64,000 nucleotides of DNA from Erwinia pyrifoliae DSM 12163 (GCF_000026985.1 NC_017390.1:3335244-3399243); one strand, 5' to 3'; shown: positions 45,626-55,946, counted from the first letter of the stretch. The notes: generated by a model not told the origin, from the letters alone. Numbers and translations: made by a program.

Positions 45626-46792
45626 ATGAAAATTGCTCCCGTTTTACCCGGCATTCAACCGCCACATCCCGTCGCGGTAAACGCGGTTGATGAAGCCCCT
45701 GCCCCGACCAGCGTGGTGCCTTCAGCGGCAGCCAGCGCGTCAGCACGCATGCCTGTTTCACCGCTGGAGGATTCAATGGAGGAAGTATCCATGACCTTTG
45801 CCGAACATGTGGAGCGAAAAAGCAAAGCGCTGAATCAGCGGCGGGTGGTTGCACAGCCGGGCAGCCGGGCGCAGCAACATATTGAGCGCATTGAAAAATT
45901 AGACGAATTGCTTAAGCTGCTGGAGCATCCGCAGCATGCGCGTTTAGAAACGCAAAACCAGAAAATGCAAACCCTGCTGCAACATGCTTCATCACCGGGA
46001 ATGGATGAGCTACTGCATGCGGCAGGCGGCGACCCGGCGCGCTGTGACTTGCTGCTGCGCCATACGCTGTTGCAGGCGCAACGCACGCAAAATAGCGACC
46101 TGGCCAATAAGGCGATGCAAAGTCTTGAGCTGCTGCACAAGGAAAAAGGGGCTGAAGTCAGTGCCGGACTGAATACCGCCAGCGCTATTGCCAGTTTCAG
46201 TACCGATCCCACGCAGAAACAGGCCATGCGCCAGCTTTATTACCAGACCATTGTTCACCTGCAATCGGGCAATGCCATGCTCGACGCCCTGTTGAACAGC
46301 TTCGGTGGTGCGCATTTCAATCAGGGGTTACGCACCTTACAGCGTGCGCTGGCGGATGATATTGCGTCACGCAGCTCTTCCATCCCCAGGCGTGCACTGC
46401 AAAAAATCCTCAGCAGCCTGCAGGATGCCAGTAATATCAGCCAGACGCTGACCGCCAGTAAAACCCTGCTGACGCGCCTGGCTGGCAAACTGCCCAGCGT
46501 GAGTTTCACCTCGTTAGAGCTGACCCGCCGTCTGCTTAACCTGAGCGGCAACGGGGCGTACCTGCGCGATCTGCAGAACCTCTCGCGCGACGTGGCCGGC
46601 CAGCATCCGCACCATCAGGTGCTGTTCCTCAGTGGATTAGTCCCGCTGGTTTATCACTTGCCGCTGGGATTATGGCGCGATGATAAAAGTAAAAACCGCC
46701 AAATGGCGCTGAATCTGCTGCGTAAGGTGATTAGCGATTACGCCGGGCAGGAGCCGCGTGCCAGCCTGACACAACCCAGGACGGCGTTATAA
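45626..46792 (+). CDS. hrpJ: HrpJ, YopN/SepL-type gatekeeper
   Basis: This 388-aa protein starts MKIAPVLPGIQPPHPVAVNA and has a disordered N-terminal ~50 residues. Helical YopN and TyeA-like regions (EEVSMTFAEHVERKSKALNQ; FLSGLVPLVYHLPLGLWRDD) follow. HrpJ is secreted and controls the switch from translocator/harpin to effector secretion (family knowledge). It is first in the hrpJ-hrcU operon, and its stop touches the hrcV ATG. Confidence 0.92.
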   Translation: MKIAPVLPGIQPPHPVAVNAVDEAPAPTSVVPSAAASASARMPVSPLEDSMEEVSMTFAEHVERKSKALNQRRVVAQPGSRAQQHIERIEKLDELLKLLEHPQHARLETQNQKMQTLLQHASSPGMDELLHAAGGDPARCDLLLRHTLLQAQRTQNSDLANKAMQSLELLHKEKGAEVSAGLNTASAIASFSTDPTQKQAMRQLYYQTIVHLQSGNAMLDALLNSFGGAHFNQGLRTLQRALADDIASRSSSIPRRALQKILSSLQDASNISQTLTASKTLLTRLAGKLPSVSFTSLELTRRLLNLSGNGAYLRDLQNLSRDVAGQHPHHQVLFLSGLVPLVYHLPLGLWRDDKSKNRQMALNLLRKVISDYAGQEPRASLTQPRTAL

Positions 46793-48940
46793 ATGAGTTC
46801 TCTGTTTGTCTGGCTAAACCGCCTCGCCATCAGTGCGATGCAGCGCTCGGAAGTGGTGGGCGCTGCGATTGTCATGTCGATCGTTTTCATGATGATCATT
46901 CCGCTGCCCACCGGCCTGATCGACGTGCTGATTGCGCTCAATATCTGCATTTCATCACTGCTGATCGTGCTGGCGATGTATTTGCCTAAACCGCTGGCTT
47001 TCTCAACGTTTCCCTCCGTCCTGCTGTTGACCACCATGTTCAGGCTGGCGCTGTCGATCTCAACCACCCGCCAGATCCTGCTGCAACAGGATGCCGGGCA
47101 TATCGTTGAAGCCTTTGGTAATTTCGTCGTCGGCGGTAATCTGGCGGTCGGTCTGGTGATCTTCCTGATCCTGACGGTGGTAAACTTTCTGGTGATCACC
47201 AAAGGCTCTGAACGCGTGGCGGAAGTCGCTGCACGCTTTACCCTCGACGCCATGCCGGGCAAGCAGATGTCGATAGACAGCGACCTGCGTGCGGGGCTGA
47301 TTGAAGCGCATCAGGCGCGCCAGCGCCGGGAAAACCTGGCGAAAGAGAGCCAGCTGTTCGGCGCAATGGATGGCGCAATGAAGTTTGTTAAAGGCGACGC
47401 GATTGCCGGACTGGTGATTGTCTTTATCAATATGATCGGCGGTTTTGCTATCGGCGTGCTGCAAAACGGCATGGAGGCCGGTGCCGCAATGCATATCTAT
47501 TCGGTACTGACCATCGGTGACGGCCTGATCGCCCAGATCCCCGCGCTGCTGATCTCTCTGACCGCCGGGATGATCATCACGCGCGTCTCCGCCGACGGTC
47601 AGCAGGTTGATGCGAATATCGGCCGCGAAATCGCCGAACAGCTTACCAGCCAGCCTAAGGCCTGGATCATGTCCGCAGCCGGGATGCTGGGTTTTGCGCT
47701 GCTGCCCGGCATGCCAACGACGGTATTTGTCATCATCAGCGCCATCGCGCTCGGCAGCGGGCTGTTCCAGCTGTGGCGCATCAAACAGCAGGATAACCAG
47801 CAGCAGGCCGACGAGCTGCAGGCACAGCAGCTGGCGCCAGAAGATAACGGCCATCAGGATCTGCGCCGTTTCAACCCGACGCGCGCCTATCTGCTGCAAT
47901 TCAGCCAGGCACATCTCAATAGCGAAGCCGCTGAATCACTGATTCAGCATATCCGCCGCCTGCGTAACCGGCTGGTTTATCACTTTGGTTTTACCCTGCC
48001 CAGTTTTGATATCGAGTTCTCACCGACGTTAGCCGCCGACGAATTCCGCTTCTGCGTGTATGAAATTCCGCTGGTGACCGCCACCTTCGACGTCGGGCAG
48101 CTGGCGGTCAGAACAAGCAGCATTGAAATGCATCTTGCCGATGGCGACAGTGACGGCCAGATCCAGCCCGGCCAGGCCGAACGCGATGAACATCACTGGT
48201 GCTGGCTTCCCCCGCAGCATCCGTTGCTGCAACAGGAAGATCGGCACTACTGGAATGCACAACAGCTGATCATGCTACGGATGGAGCAGGCCATCCACCA
48301 AAGCGGGTCGCAGTTTATCGGTTTGCAGGAGAGTAAATCGATTCTCAACTGGCTGGAAAGCGAGCAGCCAGAGCTGGCGCAGGAGCTGCAACGCATTATG
48401 CCGCTTTCCCGTTTTGCGGCGGTACTACAACGCCTGGCCTCGGAACGTATTCCGCTGCGTTCGGTACGTACCATTGCCGAAACGCTGATTGAGCACGGCC
48501 AGCATGAGCGCGACAGCGCTGCCCTGACCGACTTTGTGCGTATCGCGCTGAAAGAGCACATCTGCCACCAGTATCAGCAGCCCAACGGGCTGAATGTCTG
48601 GCTGCTGACGCCGGAAACCGAAGAACTGCTGCGCGATTCGCTGCGTCAGGCCCAGAGCGAAACCTTCTTCTCCCTGGCACAGGATTATGGCATCAACCTG
48701 CTGAATCAAATGCGCAGCGCTTTCCCGCCTTATGACAACAGCCCGGCGCTGATCCTCGTTGCCCAGGATTTACGCAGCCCGCTGCGCGCACTGTTGAAAG
48801 ACGAGTTTCATGCCGTGCCGGTGCTGTCCTTTGCTGAATTAACCAGTAACGTTGCCATCAATGTGCTGGGACGGCTCGATTTACAACAGTCACCGCCAGA
48901 CCTTCAGGAAAATGACCCATGCATGAATTACGCGTACTGA
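46793..48940 (+). CDS. hrcV: HrcV, major export gate
   Basis: This 715-aa protein is of the FlhA/YscV family. About eight N-terminal membrane helices (to ~residue 335) include the conserved FHIPEP-type loop, here AAPARFTLDAMPGKQMSIDS-like (RFTLDAMPGKQMSIDSDLRA). A cytoplasmic domain that forms the nonamer ring follows, with acidic linker QQADELQAQQLAPEDNG. The C-terminus extends past the hrpQ start by 22 bases. It is slightly longer than the ~697 aa I remember for HrcV, with the excess at the C-terminal end. Confidence 0.94.
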   Translation: MSSLFVWLNRLAISAMQRSEVVGAAIVMSIVFMMIIPLPTGLIDVLIALNICISSLLIVLAMYLPKPLAFSTFPSVLLLTTMFRLALSISTTRQILLQQDAGHIVEAFGNFVVGGNLAVGLVIFLILTVVNFLVITKGSERVAEVAARFTLDAMPGKQMSIDSDLRAGLIEAHQARQRRENLAKESQLFGAMDGAMKFVKGDAIAGLVIVFINMIGGFAIGVLQNGMEAGAAMHIYSVLTIGDGLIAQIPALLISLTAGMIITRVSADGQQVDANIGREIAEQLTSQPKAWIMSAAGMLGFALLPGMPTTVFVIISAIALGSGLFQLWRIKQQDNQQQADELQAQQLAPEDNGHQDLRRFNPTRAYLLQFSQAHLNSEAAESLIQHIRRLRNRLVYHFGFTLPSFDIEFSPTLAADEFRFCVYEIPLVTATFDVGQLAVRTSSIEMHLADGDSDGQIQPGQAERDEHHWCWLPPQHPLLQQEDRHYWNAQQLIMLRMEQAIHQSGSQFIGLQESKSILNWLESEQPELAQELQRIMPLSRFAAVLQRLASERIPLRSVRTIAETLIEHGQHERDSAALTDFVRIALKEHICHQYQQPNGLNVWLLTPETEELLRDSLRQAQSETFFSLAQDYGINLLNQMRSAFPPYDNSPALILVAQDLRSPLRALLKDEFHAVPVLSFAELTSNVAINVLGRLDLQQSPPDLQENDPCMNYAY

Positions 48941-49854
48941 CCGGGTTACATCGTGGCGCGGCGCTGCCGCTGAGTGGCCTGCAGTGGTGGATTGGAGCCG
49001 CACAGGATGCCGATCTGGCACTTTTCGATCCAGGAATCAAAGACCGCCACTGCCAGTTGAGCAAAACCGACCTCGGCTGGCAAGTCACGGCGCTGGAAGG
49101 ACCGCTGAACGACAACGAAGGGCAGCGCTGTGAGCAATTGACCGACCTGCAGCCCGGCACCGCATTTGCAATTGGCCATATCTGGCTGAGCATTGTCAGC
49201 GCCGCCACGCCCTGGCCGGAAGAAGCAGATGAACCGCTGCAGGAAGAAGAAGAGATGCCGCTTGCTGGCGCTGCGGCGGTCGCCGTCGCAGCGGATGACC
49301 GGCCGGCTGCGGTGGCAGCAACGCGGGAAAAACGCCCGCTGCCGCTTTGGGCAAAAGCGGTTTATCTGTTACTGAGCCTGCTGCTGGTGATGATGCTCGG
49401 CGGCTGGCTGTTGCAGGACAGCATTGCCTCTCCTTCTGCTCCGCCCGCGCCGGGTAAGCCGTTGTTGTCAAGCGTGGAGCGTACCCGTCAGGTGGTCACC
49501 AGCATGCTGCTCGACCGGGGGCTGGACAGAAACGTGACGCTGTCTTCCGACAGCAACAGCCTGACGCTTTCGGGCAGTATCAGCAGCGAGGACAATCAAC
49601 GGCTGGAGCGCATGCTGGCCAACCTCTATCAGCGATTTGACGTCAAGCTGCCGATTCATAACCGGGCGACCACGGTCAGTTCGCGCCTGCCGTTTAACAT
49701 TGTGCAAATCAGCAGCGGCCCACGCGCCAATATCGTCACCGCAGACGGTCAGCGCATATTTATCGGCGATGAAATTGATCAGCTGCGGCTGGTGGCGATT
49801 AACGCCGACAGCCTTGAGTTTGCCGGGCGGGAAAACATCAGGGTGAAATGGTGA
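48919..49854 (+). CDS. hrpQ: HrpQ, FHA-domain inner-membrane ring protein (HrcD/YscD type)
   Basis: This 311-aa protein has an N-terminal FHA-like domain (MHELRVLTGLHRGAALPLSG; DLALFDPGIKDRHCQLSKTD). An Ala/Glu linker and one membrane helix at ~150-170 (AVYLLLSLLLVMMLGGWLL) are followed by periplasmic ring domains with LDRNVTLSSDSNSLTLSGSI. With HrcJ it builds the inner-membrane ring. It overlaps hrcV and ends as TGATG with hrcN. Confidence 0.9.
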   Translation: MHELRVLTGLHRGAALPLSGLQWWIGAAQDADLALFDPGIKDRHCQLSKTDLGWQVTALEGPLNDNEGQRCEQLTDLQPGTAFAIGHIWLSIVSAATPWPEEADEPLQEEEEMPLAGAAAVAVAADDRPAAVAATREKRPLPLWAKAVYLLLSLLLVMMLGGWLLQDSIASPSAPPAPGKPLLSSVERTRQVVTSMLLDRGLDRNVTLSSDSNSLTLSGSISSEDNQRLERMLANLYQRFDVKLPIHNRATTVSSRLPFNIVQISSGPRANIVTADGQRIFIGDEIDQLRLVAINADSLEFAGRENIRVKW

Positions 49855-51212
49855 TGAGCGCGCTACAGCAGCGCCTGACGCAGTGGGCAGACCAGCAGCA
49901 GCGCCGCCTGGAGCGCTACTCGCCCGTTAGCCGCTACGGCCGTGTAACCGGTATCAGCGGCATTCTGATCGAGTGTATCCTGCCGGGCGCGCGCATCGGC
50001 GATTTATGCCGGATCCAACGCAGTGACGGCGGCAGCGTGCTGTCAGAGATCGTCGGCTTCAGCCCGGAGAAAATCCTGCTGTCGGCGCTGGGCGCGCTGG
50101 ACGGTATTTCCCAGGGTGCCACCATCGTCCCGCTTTATCTGCCGCACAGTATTTGCGTCAGTGAGCAACTGCTGGGCAGCGTGCTGGATGGTTTCGGCCG
50201 TGCGCTGGAGCCTGGCGGGCGCAGCGCTTTCGCCGAACCCGGATCCCAGGTACGCGCCGTACCGGTACTGAACGATGCGCCGCCCCCTACCGAGCGCCCG
50301 CGTATTGCTACCCCGCTGCCGACCGGGCTACGGGCGATTGACGGCCTGCTGACCATCGGTAACGGCCAGCGCGTGGGTATCTTTGCCGGAGCCGGCTGTG
50401 GCAAAACCACGCTGCTGGCGGAGCTGGCGCGCAACACCCCGTGCGATGCCATCGTCTTTGGCCTGATCGGCGAGCGTGGTCGTGAACTGCGCGAGTTTCT
50501 CGACCACGAGCTGGATGAAGAATTACGCAGCCGCACGGTACTGCTGTGCGCCACGTCGGATCGCAGCAGTATGGAGCGCGCCCGCGCCGCATTTACCGCC
50601 ACCGCCATCGCCGAGGCGTTTCGCGCCGAGGGCAAGAGCGTGCTGCTGATCGTCGATTCACTCACCCGCTTTGCCCGCGCACAGCGTGAGATTGGCCTGG
50701 CGCTGGGCGAACCGCCCGGTCGTGGCGGGCTGCCGCCATCGGTTTACACCCTGCTACCACGGCTGGTTGAACGCGCCGGGCAAACCCAACAGGGAGCGAT
50801 TACCGCCCTGTATTCGGTGCTGATCGAACAGGACTCAATGAACGACCCGGTGGCCGATGAAGTGCGTTCCCTGATCGACGGCCACATCGTGTTGAGCCGC
50901 CGTCTGGCCGAGCGCAACCACTATCCCGCCATCGATGTTTTAGCCAGCCTGAGCCGTACCATGAGCAACGTTGTTGAACCCCATCATATGATGCATGCCG
51001 GGCGGCTGCGCAGCCTGATGGCGGCGTATCAGCAGGTGGAAATGCTGATCCGCCTGGGTGAGTACCAGCCGGGGAATGACAGCCTGACCGATGCTGCCGT
51101 CAACGCCAATGACATCATCAACCAGTTCCTGCGCCAGTCGATGCGCGCCCCCGATCCGTTTGAACAAACCCAGTATCACCTTGCGGAGGTCAGCGCCCAT
51201 GCCCCTGATTGA
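49854..51212 (+). CDS. hrcN: HrcN, T3SS ATPase
   Basis: This is 452 aa from MSALQQRLTQWADQQQRRLE, with start in TGATG overlap with hrpQ; the ATG at 49848 two codons earlier is possible. Walker A is GIFAGAGCGKTTLLAELA. Walker B is VLLIVDSLTRFARAQREIGL, followed by GEPPGRGGLPPSVYTLLPRL, the signature of FliI/SctN ATPases. It unfolds substrates and releases chaperones at the export gate. Stator HrpE and stalk HrpO are its partners. Confidence 0.95.
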   Translation: MSALQQRLTQWADQQQRRLERYSPVSRYGRVTGISGILIECILPGARIGDLCRIQRSDGGSVLSEIVGFSPEKILLSALGALDGISQGATIVPLYLPHSICVSEQLLGSVLDGFGRALEPGGRSAFAEPGSQVRAVPVLNDAPPPTERPRIATPLPTGLRAIDGLLTIGNGQRVGIFAGAGCGKTTLLAELARNTPCDAIVFGLIGERGRELREFLDHELDEELRSRTVLLCATSDRSSMERARAAFTATAIAEAFRAEGKSVLLIVDSLTRFARAQREIGLALGEPPGRGGLPPSVYTLLPRLVERAGQTQQGAITALYSVLIEQDSMNDPVADEVRSLIDGHIVLSRRLAERNHYPAIDVLASLSRTMSNVVEPHHMMHAGRLRSLMAAYQQVEMLIRLGEYQPGNDSLTDAAVNANDIINQFLRQSMRAPDPFEQTQYHLAEVSAHAPD

Positions 51213-51645
51213 TCATGAATTTGACCAGCAGCCGGATATCCAGCGGCAGAACTTGCAGCAGGCGTTAAACATTCTGATGCCTATTCGCCGTCAGCGTATG
51301 AATCGCGCCCAGCGCCAGCTGCGTCAGCAGCAGATGCAGGTAGAGCAGGCGCGGCAGCATCAGCTGGCACAGCAGCAGCAGCTGACGCAGAATCAACAGG
51401 ACTATCAGCACCAGCGTGACCAATTCCAGCAGCGCCAGCCATCGCGGGAAAAACTGACGCAGCGCCTGGCCAGTGAACAGAAGGCGCTACAGGCGGTGGG
51501 GCAGCAGCAGCAGCAATGCCAGCAGGCGCAGCAGGCCTGCGAGGAAGCCGCGTTACAGCTGGAGCAGGCCGCGCAGCGCGCGCGCGAACAGCAAAAGGCG
51601 GTGGAAAAACTGGAATATTTGTCTGAACACCTGGAGGAGGCGTGA
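51199..51645 (+). CDS. hrpO: HrpO, ATPase stalk protein (FliJ/YscO type)
   Basis: This is 148 aa from MPLIDHEFDQQPDIQRQNLQ; an upstream frame to 51091 lies inside hrcN. It is almost entirely Gln/Arg/Glu-rich coiled coil (RQQQMQVEQARQHQLAQQQQ), as expected for the YscO/FliJ stalk that inserts in the ATPase hexamer. It overlaps hrcN by 14 bases and hrpP by 1 (TGATG). Confidence 0.9.
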   Translation: MPLIDHEFDQQPDIQRQNLQQALNILMPIRRQRMNRAQRQLRQQQMQVEQARQHQLAQQQQLTQNQQDYQHQRDQFQQRQPSREKLTQRLASEQKALQAVGQQQQQCQQAQQACEEAALQLEQAAQRAREQQKAVEKLEYLSEHLEEA

Positions 51646-52121
51646 TGAATACATCGGGATATCCTGACAGGCTGCCGCCCGCCCCGCGCCAAACCCAGGC
51701 GGATGAGCGCTGCCGCGAACGCCTGCCGCCGTCCAGACTGCGCCAGCATGATGGCAAAGAGGCCGGCCCGACGGCGCCAGGCTCGGTGTTTTTCGCCTGC
51801 GCCAGTGAATTCATGCCTGAAAACGCCCCTCCACAGGAAGAAGCGCCGTCGCCCGACTGGCAGATGCTGCACCACGAGCTGCGCGAGCGCATTGGCGGGA
51901 ACGCAGCCGCAGATTGTGCCTTTACCCTGCTGCTACCTGAAGCGGGTGAAGTCGATGTCACGCTTGCCCCGCGCCAGCCCGTCGGCTGGGAGATCGCCCT
52001 GCGTTTTCCCCCCCAGGTCTGGCGTCACTGGCAGCGCCGGGAAATCCAGTGCCGCCGCCTGTTGAGCCAGTCGCTTAACTGCCCGGTACGGCTGTTGATA
52101 GAGCAAGGAGAAGCGCCATGA
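51645..52121 (+). CDS. hrpP: HrpP, needle/pilus length and specificity regulator (YscP type)
   Basis: This is 158 aa from MNTSGYPDRLPPAPRQTQAD, in TGATG overlap with hrpO; a GTG one codon earlier is also open. The N-terminal half is Pro-rich and disordered. The C-terminal half, FTLLLPEAGEVDVTLAPRQP with EIQCRRLLSQSLNCPVRLLI, looks like the compact type III specificity-switch domain. It overlaps hrcQ as ATGA. Confidence 0.87.
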   Translation: MNTSGYPDRLPPAPRQTQADERCRERLPPSRLRQHDGKEAGPTAPGSVFFACASEFMPENAPPQEEAPSPDWQMLHHELRERIGGNAAADCAFTLLLPEAGEVDVTLAPRQPVGWEIALRFPPQVWRHWQRREIQCRRLLSQSLNCPVRLLIEQGEAP

Positions 52122-53143
52122 GCGAGGCAACCCCGCTGAATTTGCCGCACCTCAGCCGCGCCGGGGCGCGGTCGCAAAACCGCCTTGCCGGCGCTCACCA
52201 TTACCCTTTTACCCTGGGCGATGAGTCGGGCGCGCTTTATATACTGCATATACTGCCGGGCGCACAGCAGCCGTCGGTTGAACAGAGCCACTGGCGCTGC
52301 GCGCTGGGGGCTTTTTCTCTCGCCAATGCCGCGCCGTTGCTGAACCTGCTGTCACAGTGTCCAGTGCCGGCATCGGGCGCTAACCCGCCGGACGGCGACT
52401 GGCAATGGACGCTGTTCAACCAGTATTTAAGCCCGGAGCTGGCTCTGCTGCTTGGCGAGCTTCAGCCGGATGACCCACCGCAAGACGGCGAGGTCAACGC
52501 CAGACTGCACGTCAGGCTGGGCGATCGCCATGCTGAATGCCCGCTACGCCTCGGCCATGCGCAGCTGGCGCACTGGCTTAGCCAGCCGGGTTGGCAATCC
52601 AGCCGGACGGCGCTTGCGGACGCAATGACTTACACCCAGCCGCTGGTGTTGGGGCGCATCACGCTGTGCACGGAACAGCTGCAGGCGTTAACCGCCGGCG
52701 ACCTGCTAATCCCCCCCATTAGCTATTTTACCCCGGACGGCCAGGGCAGCCTGACCGTTGCCGGGCAGCGGTTATATGGTGAATTGCAGTTGCCCCACCA
52801 TTTTTTGCTTAACCATTTGGAGAGTACCGCCTTGAACAGCGCCGACGACGATGCACTAAACGAAGGTTCACAGCCTGAATTCCTCAGCGGCGAAGAGCGT
52901 CCGCAGCTGGCATCACTGCCGCTGTCGCTGGAAGTACGCTGTGGCCGCACCGCACTGACGCTGGGCGAGCTGCAACGGTTGCAGGCGGGCAGCGTGGTGA
53001 CGCTGGACAACGTCACGCCGGGCGAAGCCGGTTTGTACCACGGTGACACCCTGATTGCGCGCGGTGAACTGGTGGATGTGGAAGGCCATCTGGGATTACA
53101 GCTTACCCAGCTGCTGCTGACATCCCGGCAGGAGGTTGGATGA
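52118..53143 (+). CDS. hrcQ: HrcQ, cytoplasmic sorting-platform (C-ring) protein
   Basis: This 341-aa protein has a C-terminal SpoA/FliN domain ([40 protein letters not shown]). In P. syringae hrcQ is split into hrcQA and hrcQB; here it is one gene, as in Erwinia. It forms the C-ring and recruits substrates. It overlaps hrpP and hrcR by 4 bases each. Confidence 0.92.
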   Translation: MSEATPLNLPHLSRAGARSQNRLAGAHHYPFTLGDESGALYILHILPGAQQPSVEQSHWRCALGAFSLANAAPLLNLLSQCPVPASGANPPDGDWQWTLFNQYLSPELALLLGELQPDDPPQDGEVNARLHVRLGDRHAECPLRLGHAQLAHWLSQPGWQSSRTALADAMTYTQPLVLGRITLCTEQLQALTAGDLLIPPISYFTPDGQGSLTVAGQRLYGELQLPHHFLLNHLESTALNSADDDALNEGSQPEFLSGEERPQLASLPLSLEVRCGRTALTLGELQRLQAGSVVTLDNVTPGEAGLYHGDTLIARGELVDVEGHLGLQLTQLLLTSRQEVG

Positions 53144-53793
53144 ACACCGAGCAATTCGATCCGATGACCTTCGCCCTGTTCCTTGGGGCGTTGTCATTGA
53201 TTCCGATGTTAATGATCGTCTGCACCTGTTTTTTGAAAATCTCGATGGTGCTGTTGATCACGCGCAATGCCATCGGGGTACAGCAGGTGCCGCCCAATAT
53301 GGCGCTGTACGGCATTGCCCTGGCGGCCACACTGTTTGTTATGGCCCCGGTTTTTAACCAGATGCAGCAGCAGTTTAGCCAGGTTCCCGCCGATTTATCC
53401 AGCATGGACAACCTGAAAACCAGCGTCAGCAATGGCGTTGCACCGTTACAAAAATTCATGACCCACAATACCGATCCCGACATCCTGATCCACCTGCAGG
53501 AAAACAGCGTACGTATGTGGCCAAAAGAGATGTCGGACAGCGTCAGTAAAGACAACCTGCTGCTGGTGATCCCCGCCTTTGTGCTGTCCGAACTGCAGGC
53601 CGGTTTTAAGATCGGTTTTTTGATTTATATCCCGTTTATCGTTATTGATTTAATTGTCTCGAACGTGCTGCTGGCGCTGGGCATGCAGATGGTGGCCCCG
53701 ATGACCCTGTCATTGCCGTTAAAAATGCTGCTGTTTGTGTTGATCAATGGCTGGACCCGCCTGCTCGACGGCCTGTTTTACAGTTACCTGTGA
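53140..53793 (+). CDS. hrcR: HrcR, export apparatus membrane protein
   Basis: This 217-aa FliP/YscR family protein has four membrane helices, family motifs [40 protein letters not shown] and [20 protein letters not shown]. It forms the core of the export gate with HrcS and HrcT. Confidence 0.95.
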   Translation: MNTEQFDPMTFALFLGALSLIPMLMIVCTCFLKISMVLLITRNAIGVQQVPPNMALYGIALAATLFVMAPVFNQMQQQFSQVPADLSSMDNLKTSVSNGVAPLQKFMTHNTDPDILIHLQENSVRMWPKEMSDSVSKDNLLLVIPAFVLSELQAGFKIGFLIYIPFIVIDLIVSNVLLALGMQMVAPMTLSLPLKMLLFVLINGWTRLLDGLFYSYL

Positions 53794-53800
53794 GGTAAGA

Positions 53801-54061
53801 ATGGACATACTGAATCTGTTCAAGCAGGCGATGCTGCTGGTGGTCTTGCTGTCCGCACCGCCGCTGCTGGTCGCCGTGATCATCGGCGTACTGGTCTCGC
53901 TACTCCAGGCGGTTATGCAGTTGCAGGATCAAACCCTGCCGTTCGCCATTAAGCTGGTGGCGGTGGGCATTGCGCTGGCGCTTAGCGGCCGTTGGATCGG
54001 CGTGGAGCTGATCGAACTGGCGCAGCAGGCCTTTACCATGATCCCGCAGACCAGGGCATAA
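53801..54061 (+). CDS. hrcS: HrcS, export apparatus membrane protein
   Basis: This is 86 aa from MDILNLFKQAMLLVVLLSAP; an upstream frame overlaps hrcR and lacks family sequence. It is FliQ/YscS type with two membrane helices and VSLLQAVMQLQDQTLPFAIK. It is 7 bases after hrcR. Confidence 0.95.
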   Translation: MDILNLFKQAMLLVVLLSAPPLLVAVIIGVLVSLLQAVMQLQDQTLPFAIKLVAVGIALALSGRWIGVELIELAQQAFTMIPQTRA

Positions 54062-54062
54062 T

Positions 54063-54860
54063 ATGAGCAGCGATGCCATCCATACGGTGTATCAGTTTCT
54101 CTTCGCGCTGACGCTGGGAGCCGCACGCATTTACCCTTGCCTGATCCTGACGCCGGTCTTTTCCTTCAATATCCTTAAAGGCATGGTGCGTACCGGGGTG
54201 GTGCTGGCATTGTCGCTGATGCCGGCCATCGGCCTGCAGGCGCAGCTGGCGGTACAGATGCCCGACTGGCCGCAGCTGATTGGCCTGATGCTGAAAGAAG
54301 TGACCATTGGCATCCTGCTGGGATTGCTGCTCGGCATGCCGTTCTGGCTGTTTCAGTCAGTCGGCGCATTGTTTGATAACCAGCGCGGCGCGCTGATCGG
54401 CGGCCAGCTTAACCCGGCGCTGGGCAGTGATGTCACCCCGCTTGGCCTGTTGCTGCAACAGACGCTGATCCTGCTGCTGATACTCAGCATCGGTTTAAGC
54501 GGCATCACGCAGATTATCTGGGACAGTTACCGCATCTGGCCGGTGCTGCAATGGCTACCGCTACCGCATGAAGAGGGATTCCAGCAGTATCTTGCGCTAC
54601 TGGCGGATACCTTTACGCATATCATTATTTACGCCGGCCCGCTGGTGGCCCTGCTGCTGCTGCTGGATTTCAGTATTGCCATTCTCAGTCTTTACAGCCC
54701 GCAGCTACAGGTTTTCGTGCTATCCGTACCGGCTAAGTGTCTGGTCGGCCTGCTGTTTTTTGTGATTTATATCCCCACGCTGAATGCGCTGGGCGAAGAC
54801 CGCCTGCTGCAACTGCACGACCTCAGCAAACTCATGCCGTTAATCCTCGGAGGACGCTAG
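54063..54860 (+). CDS. hrcT: HrcT, export apparatus membrane protein
   Basis: This 265-aa FliR/YscT family protein has multiple membrane helices. RIYPCLILTPVFSFNILKGM and SVGALFDNQRGALIGGQLNP are the family landmarks. One base separates it from hrcS and one base from the hrcU GTG. Confidence 0.94.
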   Translation: MSSDAIHTVYQFLFALTLGAARIYPCLILTPVFSFNILKGMVRTGVVLALSLMPAIGLQAQLAVQMPDWPQLIGLMLKEVTIGILLGLLLGMPFWLFQSVGALFDNQRGALIGGQLNPALGSDVTPLGLLLQQTLILLLILSIGLSGITQIIWDSYRIWPVLQWLPLPHEEGFQQYLALLADTFTHIIIYAGPLVALLLLLDFSIAILSLYSPQLQVFVLSVPAKCLVGLLFFVIYIPTLNALGEDRLLQLHDLSKLMPLILGGR

Positions 54861-54861
54861 C

Positions 54862-55944
54862 GTGGCGGAAAAAACGGAAAAACCTACGGCTAAAAAGCTA
54901 CAGGATGCACGCCGTAAAGGTCAGGTTCCGCAAAGTCAGGACGTGCCCAAACTGCTGATTTGCGCCGGACTGGTGGAGACCGTGCTGGCGCTGGACGATG
55001 TGGGTATGCAAAAACTACAGGCGCTGATGAGGCTGCCGTTGGCGCGCATTGGTCAACCTTTTGAGCTGGCGTTAAGCGAAGTGGTGAGCAGCGCTTTGGT
55101 ACTGGTTGCCACCTTCTGTGGCTTAACGGTGGCGATAGCCGCGCTGCTGCGCATTATCGGCGGCTGGATCCAGTACGGCCCGCTGTTCGCGCCGGAAGCG
55201 CTGAAGCCGGACTTCAACCGCCTGAACCCGATTAATCAGTTTAAGCAGATGTTTTCCGTCAAAAAGCTCAGTGAAATGTTTAACAACATCGTGAAAGCCG
55301 CCGCTATCAGCACCATTTTTTATCTGGTACTGACGCCGGATCTCGAATCGCTGGCGCGGCTGGCTTATGGCGATCTCGACAGCTTCTGGCCCGCCGTTGA
55401 AGTGCTGCTCACCCGCGTTTCGCGCCAGACGCTACTGACGCTGCTGGTACTGACGCTGCTGGACTTTGGCCTGCAAAAATACTTTTTTATCAAGCAGCAG
55501 CGCATGAGCCATCAGGATATCCGCGATGAACACAAACAGTCGGAAGGCGATCCGCATATGAAAGGCCACCGCCATGCGCTGGCACATGAGTTACTCAATC
55601 AGCCAGCGGCAGCGGTCAAGAGCAAGCCGGTAGAAGAAGCCGACCTGCTGCTGGTTAATCCCACACACTATGCGGTAGCGCTCTATTATCGCCCTGAACT
55701 GACGCCGCTGCCGCGCATTATCTGTAAAGGGGAAGATGGGGAAGCGAAAGCGCTGATTGCCCGTGCGCAGCAGGCCAATATTCCGGTTATCCGCTTTATC
55801 TGGCTGGCGCGCACGCTTTACCGTTCGCAGGAGGGGCAGCTGATCCCGCGCCATACGTTACAGGCGGTAGCCCAGGTTTACCGCGTACTGCGTCAGCTGG
55901 AAGGCCAGATAAACGATGAGGTGATTGAACTGGAGGCCGAATAG
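54862..55944 (+). CDS. hrcU: HrcU, autoproteolytic substrate switch protein
   Basis: This 360-aa FlhB/YscU family protein uses a GTG start: MAEKTEKPTAKKLQDARRKG (Val to fMet). Four membrane helices fill the N-terminal ~210 residues, then the cytoplasmic domain carries the autocleavage motif NPTH in LLLVNPTHYAVALYYRP. Cleavage after Asn switches export specificity (established). It is the last gene of the hrpJ operon; the GNAT hrp box follows 3 bases after its stop. Confidence 0.95.
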   Translation: MAEKTEKPTAKKLQDARRKGQVPQSQDVPKLLICAGLVETVLALDDVGMQKLQALMRLPLARIGQPFELALSEVVSSALVLVATFCGLTVAIAALLRIIGGWIQYGPLFAPEALKPDFNRLNPINQFKQMFSVKKLSEMFNNIVKAAAISTIFYLVLTPDLESLARLAYGDLDSFWPAVEVLLTRVSRQTLLTLLVLTLLDFGLQKYFFIKQQRMSHQDIRDEHKQSEGDPHMKGHRHALAHELLNQPAAAVKSKPVEEADLLLVNPTHYAVALYYRPELTPLPRIICKGEDGEAKALIARAQQANIPVIRFIWLARTLYRSQEGQLIPRHTLQAVAQVYRVLRQLEGQINDEVIELEAE

Positions 55945-55946
55945 CA

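Noticed and set aside
45483-45854. Minus-strand frame overlapping the hrpJ start
   Set aside because: It crosses the hrpJ promoter and the hrpJ coding start; composition fits a shadow frame.
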